Shown here piece by piece: positions 22,244 through 33,300 of a stretch of 43,240 nt of DNA (positions are counted from its first letter, which is position 1; every line of letters begins with the position of its first letter). Under the pieces are notes generated by a model, which saw only the letters and a list, made by a program, of their open reading frames with translations, searched no databases and had not been told where the DNA came from. A program made the position numbers and the translations under genes. Source of the stretch: Tubiluchus corallicola. Its lineage: Eukaryota > Priapulida > Priapulimorpha > Priapulimorphida > Tubiluchidae. Location: positions 1 through 43,240 of the forward strand of contig JAQGDQ010001386.1 of the NCBI GenBank assembly GCA_030141605.1, read 5' to 3'.

Positions 22244-22828
22244 TTTTATATATTTTGAATGGTCATCATTTTTACTCGTGTGAATCAAACGTGAAGTCCG
22301 ATTTTCCAATGACCACTCACAATAGGTCAATTCTAGAGCATGTTGCTTTAAATAATTGTCATTGTTCTTTTCTTTTTCTAATATTAGCACGGAATTTACC
22401 ACATCACTTTCCTCCACACTTGTACCTCAAAAGGAAAACAAATCAACCCCTAGAGATTTGTGCGTATGCCTTCTGTGAATTAAATGTACATATTAACCAA
22501 AGTTACTATGACGTTTTCGAAAACTCAGGTGTGTTGTTTATAGCTGTAAAACATTTTTACAGGATTTTTACAGGACAATTTGCCAAAAGTTTTTTAAACC
22601 TTTGTAAAAGTGTTCCTAGTTAATCTTTTCGAGGTTGATAATTTTATAAACATATTTATCTGTGATAGTTTTTTAGTCTTCACTTCCCGAAGAAGTAAAA
22701 ATTTGTATATTTTTCAGAAAGGAAATTTTTTTTAGTTGAATGAGTTTTAATAGAATAACGGCTTAAAATATGTAATAAAAACCTGATAACTAAAATGCTC
22801 ATATCTTCAAAATAGTAAATCTTATCCA
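22244..22828. other. Intergenic between LRR gene and gene C
   Basis: AT-rich with no recognisable exon. The 122-codon open stretch at 22,255 shows no domain, signal or splice support. Confidence 0.4.
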
Positions 22829-22834
22829 TTTATT
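22829..22834 (-). promoter_or_regulatory. AATAAA downstream of gene C
   Basis: Homologous to the hexamer that overlaps the gene A/B stop codons. Here it lies ~43 nt past an earlier stop. Confidence 0.55.
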
Positions 22835-22876
22835 TTTTAAAAAACGACATGTTTCACGTACTGGACATATAATATT

Positions 22877-23988
22877 TCACTCTTTCATGGTACTTAGTTC
22901 ACTTTGGTACCTGGATAGTTTACGTCCACCCAAAGATAAATTCCTGATATTGAGAATTGACTGCTTACTTGAGCTTAACAAATTTAGTTTGTTATCTAAT
23001 TGGCAGCTGACGTAACTAATGACGTCATACTGTGCTTTCTCTTTTTCAGATTTTCGAACAACAAATCGATAAGAATTGATCATTATTACCCTAAATGTAC
23101 TAACTAATAAGAAAAGAGAAACACACACAAAAACACATATAAATACATGACCATACACTGACAATGTAGACACTTGAACCAGATAGAATTTGCCAGCTCG
23201 TGTACTCAAGTATAACAATGTTTCTAACGTGTGTATCATATTATTAAACTCTTTATACATATATCCAAACATTATTGTTCCAAAAATGGTAAAAGGTACT
23301 AAAATAAGTAATGTCATTATGCTAAAATTAACGATGGGGTCAACCGAAATGCTCAAGGTAAACAAGAAAACGGCTATAAATTTAACATACATTAACATAA
23401 GCCATAATTTAATGGTTACCAGAAAAACTAGAAAGCCCAGCACACATGAAAGTGCAAGGTCGTAGACAGCAATTTCATGAAAGCTGAGAAATTTAGTCTC
23501 TTGACTTTGGATGTACTGGTACAGCTTATCATTGAGACGCACAGTTCTCTGGAAAAAGAGAACTATACCAGCTACAGATGATCCCAAAATGCCCAGTTCG
23601 ACAAATGTCCTTAAATGTGTAAAGTAAGCAAATTTCTTATTATATAGTTTTTTAGCTTCCTGATAGGAAAAGACGAAAAGGAGAATTATGTAAACAAATC
23701 CACTTGTTAAAGTTGACCAGTTTATAAGCGACACACCCTTTAGAAGGTCCATTGTAAAAATGTCATAGTGAGGTGATGCTGCACCTATTCCACTGAATTC
23801 AATCACTAGCGTCACGATGCTGAATAAGTTTGTGTTAGTATTGAACAAGTTAAATTCTATCATCAAAGCACGTGTATAATCATCTATCCACACCGAGTCA
23901 GCTAGGGAGGTGACAATAGCCTGGTTTTCCCTGAGATTGCGAGTTAGGGTCTTCACATAACCACCACCACTATACCAAGCAAATTTAC
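22877..23988 (-). CDS. Gene C last exon: channel S2-S6
   Basis: Starts after TTTTTGCAG with G-K-F-A-W-Y. It is nearly identical to genes A/B until S4, then clearly diverged: [13 protein letters not shown] replaces NFGIIMILALVPF, and the tail is mostly different. It stops at MKE, about 14 codons before the homologous A/B stop. Confidence 0.9.
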
Positions 23989-24262
23989 CTGCAAAAATAT
24001 AAGGCAAAGCATGATAAACCAAATCATAAGCATCCAGCACTTGCTGGGCTAGGTAACTGAATACCTGTTTCTTGCTCAATAATAATAGTGCATGACATTT
24101 TTAACAAAGTGCTAACTGAATCATCACTAAACGAAAGCTATATGCCTTCCAACTCTCTCCCAGGAAATAATAATGATAACGATGATGATGATAATGATGA
24201 CGATGATGATGATGATGATGATGGTGGTGGTGATGATGATGATGATGATGATGGTGATGATA

Positions 24263-24330
<68 letters not shown>

Positions 24331-27300
24331 AACGATGATGTTAATAATAATAAGCATAAGGAAACTGGTTGCATCCACTTGCAAAAATCAGTAATGCTCA
24401 TTCGATTCACACATTTTCAAATTCTTATTTTTATTTTATAAAAATCTCCTCAAACAAGGGCAAACCATGGGGCCCCTCTTTCAGGACCCGAAGCGTTTGC
24501 TGCATTTTGTGTGGGTTCATGAAAAACTGCTCTCGCTATGCTGTGATTCGTTTACCTGATAATTTTTGTAGCTTTCTACTCTTCACACAGTGGATTTTCA
24601 TGCAAAGTTAAGTTCTAAAACAAAATCATTATACCAAGCAAACTTACCTGTAATAACAAAAAGCATAATGAAGATAGCTTAATTACATCTTAGTAATAAT
24701 GGGGGAATGAGATGTAAAAATTATGAAAGAGAGATGAGCAAGAAGACACAATGTAATATTTTAAAGTCAAGTTAATCAACGCGAAGTAATTAAGACTTAA
24801 CTTTTCGACACAGCGGTTGTTGATGATCGTGAAAAGGCCAAAGGTTAAGTGAAACCAGACAATGCACTTGTATACACAGCAATTGACAACAACAAGAGTT
24901 TTAGCAGTTAGCTAGAACTTTATTTGCTTAATTTGTTCTTGTTCACAAGTAAGATCCTGCTATAGGTTTTACATGTAAAATGTAGACACAGGAAAGTTCA
25001 AATGTGACTTAGGTAAGTCAAATGTAGACATAGGACATTTGACTTGACATGTGTCTACATTTGACTTACCAAAAACGCTTAAGATTTGTTGAAAACCATT
25101 GTTAACACATTTGAACTACCAAAGTCTACATTTGAGTTACCAAGACACATTTGAATTACCTAAATCTACATTTGACTTAACGTAGGTCTACATTTGACGT
25201 GTAAAACCTATAGTAAGTCAAAACAGACTAATGAATAATTAAGTAATGTCTATGTAAAACAACTAAAGATATGGCAGACGGCTTTGCTTTACCCACATGT
25301 CTCGTGACGATTGTTGTTAAGGCGCGTTGCTGTCCTACACTTAGCCTTCGACCTACAGCAACTGCGCATGCGCCCAACGAAACGGCGAAAAGTCTTATTG
25401 CGGAAAATAACACTGATTGTCAAAACAGAATACCTAAAAATGGGAGTGTCCAGAGCTCTAATGTTGACTGAAATATCCATTGATCAGGAGGATATCGTGG
25501 ATATTTACGATAACTCCATCCTGGGTTATATGAGCTAGTCTCTTCTGTTGGCCATGTGTATGAACTTATGCACTTTTGACCTTTTGATTCAAATGTGGGA
25601 TCCACAAAACATGAACCTAAAACACAAAGACAAACAAATTGATTAACTGCTTGTCTCCGCTGTTGTTGTTATTGTCGTCGTCATCCTTGTTGTCGTTGCT
25701 GCTGCTGCTGTTGTTGTGGTTGTTGAAGCGTTGTTGTTGTTGCCGTCGTCACTGCTGCTGTTGTTGTTGTTATTGTTGTGGTTGTTGTTACTGTTGTTGT
25801 TATTGTTATTGTTGTTGATATTATTGTTGCTGCTGCTGTTGTTGTTGTTGTTGTTATTGCTGTTGTTGCTGTTGCTGTTGTTGCTACTGTTGTCGTTGTT
25901 GTTGTTATTGTCGTCGTCGTCCTTGTCGTCGCTGCTGCTGTTGTTGTTGTTGTTGTTGTTGAAGCATTGTTGTTATTGTTGTTGCTGCTGCTGCTGTTGT
26001 TGCTGTTGCTGTTGCTGTTGTTGTTACTGTTGTCGTTGTTGCTGCTGCTGCTACTGCCGTTGTTGTAGCTGCTGCTCCTTATTGCTGCTGTTGTTGTTGT
26101 TATTGTTGTTGCTGCTGCTGTTGTTGTTGTTGTTTTTTATTGCTGTTGTTGCTGTTGCTGTTGTTGTTACTGTTGTCGTTGTTGCTGCTGCTGCTACTGT
26201 TGTTGTTGTTTTTGTTGTTGCTGCTACTGCCGTTGTTGTTGCTGCTGCTCCTTATTGTTGTTGTTGTTGTTGTTGCTATTGCTGCTGTTATCGTTGCTGT
26301 TGCTGCTGTTGTTGCTGTTGGTTGGCACCGAAAGGGGTCCTTTTCTGCAATTCTACATTTATTTCCCTTCCTGTGTGTTTACAATAAAATGAGTAAACAT
26401 TTATAAATGCGACGTGGCAAGTGAACCGGGTTCACCAATCGTGTTACACCACACACACAGTGAGCAAAAACTGATTGATATATTTTCTAGTTATTAATTT
26501 TTTCCTGATTTTATGTAATGAAATTATTGTGATACAAATCATATACATACATTTTTAACACAAATTTGGATCAACATTTTGCAAGTTTCCTATACCTGAG
26601 GCTCGCAATTGACGTAATCTCACAACTCCAACCAATCGTGAGGTTAAATCTGTGGCATATCCGGAAAGTACCGGCTTGCCATTGTACCATTTTTCCAAAA
26701 ACAAGTTTGGTAGAAGAGTATTGTTTATGTAGTCCCACATACTGGCAACATCGTTTATCTGCACGTAAAGTGTAATATCATGAATGATGGTCACACAAAG
26801 TTGCTTGTGATAAATTCTCTTTTTTTGAAATAATTCTTTGGGTATAATAGTAATATTAGTAATAGTAATTTTATTTTCTCCATAAATTTACAATCATTTG
26901 ACAACGTAAATCAAGGGGAAGAAAAGGCAATGTTAAATTATGTCCTAAAAAGTTTCCATGCAAATCTATATTACTCAGTATTTTGCTTACTTACTGGAAA
27001 AACTTAGGTAACTAAAAATAATAATTTAAAATGTTCATGCTAATGGGTAGAATGTCGCTGACTCACCCTCCAGGGTGCGCCACTCACTAACCAAAAACGT
27101 ACTTTTAATCTTATCGGCAAGGTGCAGTAATTTAAAATTTTACTTAATTAGCAACATGTAAGTTACGATTGCTCTGACTATTTTTGAAACTTCAGCCAAT
27201 GTTATCCAAATTTGTTTCAAATGACCTACCATTAAAATGGTTGCGGGAGTTTAAGTTTACAAGTTTTACACCGTTATTGCCGACGCAAGCCCCGCATGCA

Positions 27301-30300
27301 AAAAGGCAGTACGTGAGTGGTATAAAATTTGAATACGAAATTTTAAGCTTTATGTAAGAGGAGGTTTTCTTGTGCTTTAACTGCTCTTGTGATTAGTTGC
27401 AAATTGACAAGTGTAATAACGTGTATACTCACAGCAACAAAGCTCGTCTGGCCTTTATATGACGTACTGATGATCATATCATGGACACTTTTAGTTACCA
27501 AATAGGATCTGCAAAAAATAGGAATTATTTGCATGATATAATTATAGCGTTCGATGCAAAACAATATCAAATTCTTATTCCGACTGTTGTAGACAATCAG
27601 GCACTACCAGGGGAGTATTAACCAATAGGTTTAAATAAAGTGTTCGCCGTCTGGAGAAGCAAACATGTTCAAATATTCAAAGGGAACCATGCATCCGCCC
27701 TCTCTAGTTTAATAAAAATATCTTGACAGTTAAAAAATTCTTGGTAATTAAAAGACACTTGGATATTTTTATTAAACTAGAGAGGGCGGATGCACGGTTC
27801 CCTTTGAATATATATATATATACTGACTTTTTTTAAAACATTAAGGAAGGTAGATCCATTAATTGTCAATAATCATAATTAGCCTATACTGTCATACTGA
27901 GTTATACAATATAAACGAGAGTGTAGTAATATAAACAATACTATAGTAACCACTAGCACAACTTTGCTGAATTAATCTAATCTATATGAAATAATCTGTA
28001 ACTCTAGAAATTATTTAAGCAGCACAGATTGTTAGGGTGTGTCAAAGATCAATTCTACTAAAAAACCTTTATTTGTTTTACTCATTGTCTTTTGTTGCTC
28101 AACTGCTGACCAGTAAGCCTGACCAACTGCTGACTTTTAGACGTTGGTATTAACACAGTTCCACTATCGGGTAATTTGAGATTGCCGCTTGTTGTTGTTA
28201 ATATAATTACACGTTTTAAACTTTATTTTAATTGCTTGGATTTTCGTTGATATACCTACCTTTTACCATGAAAGCTGTACACGATGTTGGACAACACTAA
28301 AGCGAAACAGATTAGAAGCAATGTGTCTTTGAGCATTGTGTTCATGTTGCGCTTATGAAGGCGGCGTCTCCTCTCCATGGCAACAAGTCTTTCGTTGAGG
28401 GGTTTATATGTCCGTCGTTGTTCTACGATCCTAGAAAATACAGCATGGTTACAGCTTGGATTTTTACTTAGTAAGTAAAAGAAGAGCTGAAAGGAAAAAT
28501 TAAAAATAATGCTTCTACCCATTGAAGAAACAAGAATAACGCTCATTGTTTATTAAAAAATTTAAATAATGCTTTACAACAAGATGCCTAAATGCAAAAG
28601 AAAATAATTGAACAGTCGAGCAAAAGAAGATCTCACTATACTGACACAAATACCATTCATGCCACACACAGGTGATTAAATAATGGGTTTTCATAGTAGA
28701 AGACAGCACATGTTACCACCTTTTGAAGTTCTCGATGGTTTATTCACATTAGTTAAATATCTTCGCATTTATCGCATATCGGGTGTGATATGCGATAAGA
28801 GGATTCCAGCGAGACTTAAAAGTAAAGTTCACAAAGCAGTGGTCAGACCCGCCCTAATACATGGGCTGGAAGCAGCACCTCTAAAGAAGACCGAAGAGAA
28901 AAAAATGGATGTGGCGGAGATGAGGATGTTGAGATGGATGGTGGGAGTAACAAGAAGGGATAAAATCAGGAATAGTAATATTAGAGGAACAGTGAAAGTA
29001 GTGGAAGCCTCGAAAAAGATACAAGAGGCAAGATTGCGATGGTATGGGCACCTGAGAAGGAGAGTCGGGGAAGATCACATGGGAAGGGAGGTCATGGAAA
29101 TGGAAGTGCTGGGAAATAGAAAAAGAGGACGACCCAAGCTGAGATGGTCTGAATGCATAAATGCAGACCTTAGAGAGAAGAACATAAATGAAGAGATGGT
29201 CAACAACAGGAATGCATGGAGAAGACTTATTCACAATGGCGACCCCGCATAGGGAAAAGCTGGGAAGAAGAAGAAGAAGTTAAATATCTTCGCATTTATG
29301 ATGTATTATGTCGGTGCAGTGTCTGTGATAAAAGAAATATGATATAATGACTGACTCCAGGTCAACTTCTGGGACGTAGTTTCTCATACAGTAAGTCCTC
29401 GCTTAACGACTGATGTTTAACGAAGTATCACTTTCACGACACTGATCATTTGACATCTTTTAGGTAAGCAGAGAGAAATTGTTTAGTAGAAACTATCAAG
29501 AAGCTCATAAAACTTTATTCATTTGATTTAAGCAGCAATGAATTTTGCACGTTCCCATATTTCAACTCCTTTACGTTTCTTTCTAAGGAAGGTTTGGTTT
29601 CGTTTAACGACGTTTCACTTAATGTCGCTTTTTTCTGATACGCATTAGCATCATTAAGCCACTTACTTTACTGATAAATACATGCTTTGTTCTTTGTCAA
29701 ACATAGTGTTGCCAGATTAGAAAATTAGAAATACGGGACACTCTTACAATCTATTTGTATATTACTATATATATATATATATAAATTTATACATGCCTAC
29801 ACACCTAGACCAATATATTACATAAAAGTAGAGACAAAAGTTAAAAAAATAATGCAATAATAACAGGCAGCAAACCCGTCAGTTTTGTTTAAATTTCTGG
29901 AAACACTAGTTTCCTCGTTACATTTGGGTTATTTTCATCAAGAGATTCTGATGAAAGAAAGTCTAATTACTTATAAAGTTACAACTAACAGCCATAAGAA
30001 TGTAGTAAAAATATACTTTTATTATGAAGTTTGAAAATAAACTAAATAGGGGACATGTAGGTGTCCCAGAAATGTTAGTACGGATGGGACAAAATTTTCA
30101 AAAAAGGGAACTGTATATAAGGCAATCTTATATATAAATATAAAAGCATATCGGTTGCCGTTTTTGCTTTAGAAAACAAATTTAGCTTATTTTGCTACGT
30201 TTGGACGCTTATTTGAAATAATTTGTCAACTATTGCACACTTGATGCATGGGAAGAATGTTTAAAAATTGATGTTGTACTTATTCCTTGTCTTCTACAAT

Positions 30301-33300
30301 GGAAAACACATAGGCACTATAGATTTATTTTACCACATTTTGATACTAGGTTACAAACTATTGCACGTTTGTGTTCTTATTTTTGCATAGATGATCAACT
30401 GTCTCCCACATTAATAGTTTTCCTTCTGGCATCTTGAATGGACCCAAAATGAACCTGACACTTTGCCTCTCCAAATCCTTAATAATTTAACAATTATTCG
30501 TTCACATAATCGCTTGCTAGTATAATGACTTAATGCTTGTTTGGCGTAACAAGTATGTTTCAGGAGCCTAAAGTTCACAATTGCCCACCAACGAGAAATT
30601 AGTTCAAGAAGCGGATTAGAGTAAGAGTTTGGATTAGGGTAATGGTTACGTTTAGGGTTTGGATAAGGGTTAGGGTTAGGGTTAAGGTTTAAATTAGGGT
30701 TGGGATTAGGGTTAAGGTTAGGGTTAGGGCTAGTGTTAGGGTTAAGATTAGGCTTAGGGTTAGTGTTAGGATTAAGGTTAGGGTTAGGGTTAGTGTTAGT
30801 GTTACGATTAAGGTTAGGGTTAGGGTCTTTAAATTGTGTGTCACATTGTAAGCTCCTTCCACTTTGTGTCACTGCTTAAAAAAGAACTTTGCCACTCATA
30901 AGTTCTGAACTAAAACCTGCATTTACATCAACTTTGGTAAAAGTGTTGATGAATATATTGTTACCAATTTAGGAATAAACATTACCCATTGCACACCTTA
31001 CGTGTTTAGCAATCACCCCTCTTTTAAGAAGAGAGTTAAATGACTCTTCCTCTTGTTCCTGTGTCATCCCAATTACAGTGTATTGCAATTCTACAGGTAC
31101 TTTAAATACTAAAGCCAGCATAGCAGACATTATTAAGACTCTCAAAGTTTGGGAAAAACACACAGTTTCCACTAAGGACGTAACCATGGAGATCAGCCAT
31201 TTAACACTCTTGGAATAGCCGAATTTCAGTCCATAAAGCATGACAAAATAGCTACTGACGAAACACAAACTTAGCACCAAAGTCCAAGCTACATAGACGC
31301 ACCGTGGAGGCAGAGAAAATCCAGGGTTTCCGTGAACATCTCTTCCACATATTAATGACAACGGAAATGACACTATTCTGCCCGTAACCACGTTAGTTGG
31401 TTCTAAATTAAGATTGCTTTCTATAGGCGGCTTATTCAGTTTGTTATTGTTGTTTTTGCACTCTCTTCGATGAGATATTACAGTGTCACTTTTTTCAACT
31501 GACGTTGACTCGTCATCTATTCTATTTTGATTCGTATTTAAATTTATCCTGACATTTGTCCTGCTCTCCCAAATTCTTGGTAGAAGAGATTCAGATTTAC
31601 AACGAGGGGATTCTTCTTTCATGGTCTCCTCCATAGTGTTTTGCAAACTTTTTGTAACAAGTTTGACTTTGTCAATGGAACGTGACTGTTCATTTGTTCC
31701 ATCACTTGTGGTTTCCGTTTTAAGTCCTTCGGGACGCCTAAGTGGTGTTAGAAGAGTAGCAGCTGAACCAGATGTGAGACTCCCATAGGTCTGACTACTT
31801 GTCAGATAGTACCTAATAGTACCTACTCGAGCTGATGTACCTAATTCACGTTTTAGTTCAAGCATACTCCTCTTTATTTCCTGCATGCACACTCTTACGT
31901 CACGTGCATGGCGAGTCAACATCTTCGGAATTTTCATCATCTAAGAAAACAAAAAAGAACCAGTTAACGATAAGTGAAGTGGCTAATTCAAAGCGATCAT
32001 TTTTGCAGTAACCAGTATAAGTACAGTGGAACTGCAGCACTGCTATTTTCACTCGATATTACAGATAATATTCAATATAATAAGTCTTTTTCTTTAGTTC
32101 TTTCTTTATACTTGTACCAAACCAGAGTATGTGAGGGTAGTACTGTTTACTTCACATCCCAGCGCAGTGATGTGTTTGGGTGTTGTGCGCATGCGCACGT
32201 GTGTGAGATAACATGCTGTGCGCTGCACTGCTGCTGAGTAGGGAAAGTACTGTTGCTCACACAGTTTGTTGTCAGTCTCCACGTGTTTAAAAACCGTGTA
32301 CACAGCAAGTTCATGAACTGCAGAAATTTAGGCTATTGGTAAGGAAAAATTTTTAGGTTTAGGGCTTAACAAATATATGCGTAAATTTTTGTGTTTTTGT
32401 TTGTTTATAATTAAAATAACAAATTACAACATTAAGATTACATATGTTTGTTTTGTTTTACACAGTATTAAAACAATGGCTAAAAATTTTCTAAAGCAGC
32501 ACCTCCACTAATTATAACTACGGGCAGTCATTGGCTGAAACGCAAAATATAAAAACTAAATTTATATATTTTTTAATTACATTTTGCATGTTGAAAATGT
32601 TGGATTTCTTATTGAGAGACCTGTTGTAACCACGAAGTTTAACCTAGGTCTGTGTTTTTACTGAAAAAAACTTTTAATAGTTTTATTTCGCTGGTTTTTG
32701 TTATTTATTTCATGCTTATTTCAGGTACATGAAAGTGCCATAGACAGCAGGTAAAAAACTACTTTGTGAACTCAGTAAACGTCATTTTTAACCAAAGAAA
32801 AATGAGACATTCGTGATGAGAATCTTTCCAAATCTGTACAAAATTTTACTTACTTACTTTTCGCAACTGATTAAAAACAATTAAATTAATTATTAATTAA
32901 TTAAAATTAATTAATTAATTTAAAAAATGAAAAGTGTAGACCCTTCTTTATTTAACAGTACAAGTTACAAGTTGCATTTAAAATAATTAAATTAATTAAA
33001 AAAATTAAAAGTGTAGACCCTTCTTTATTTAACAGTACAAGTTAGAAGTTGCATTTAAAATAATTAAATTAATTAAAAAAAAATAAAAGTGTAGACCCTT
33101 CTTTATTTAACAGTACAAGTTACAAATTGCATTTAAAATAATTAAATTAATTTAAAAAAATTAAAAGTGTAGACCCTTCTTTATTTAACAGTACAAGTTA
33201 CAAATTGCATTTAAAATAATTAAATTAATTGAAAAAATTAAAAGTGTAGACCCTTCTTTATTTAACAGTACAAGTTACAAGTTGCATTTAAAATAATTAA

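Noticed and set aside
25716-26406. Leu/Cys- and Val-rich frames
   Set aside because: Read-through of the trinucleotide tract; open in several phases at once.
28683-28772. N-terminal part of the frame at 28,683-29,252
   Set aside because: Lies before the target-site duplication, so it is flanking intron fused by chance to the LINE frame.
30411-30872. 153-codon Asn-Pro-rich frame
   Set aside because: Complement of the TTAGGG-type repeat read as codons.
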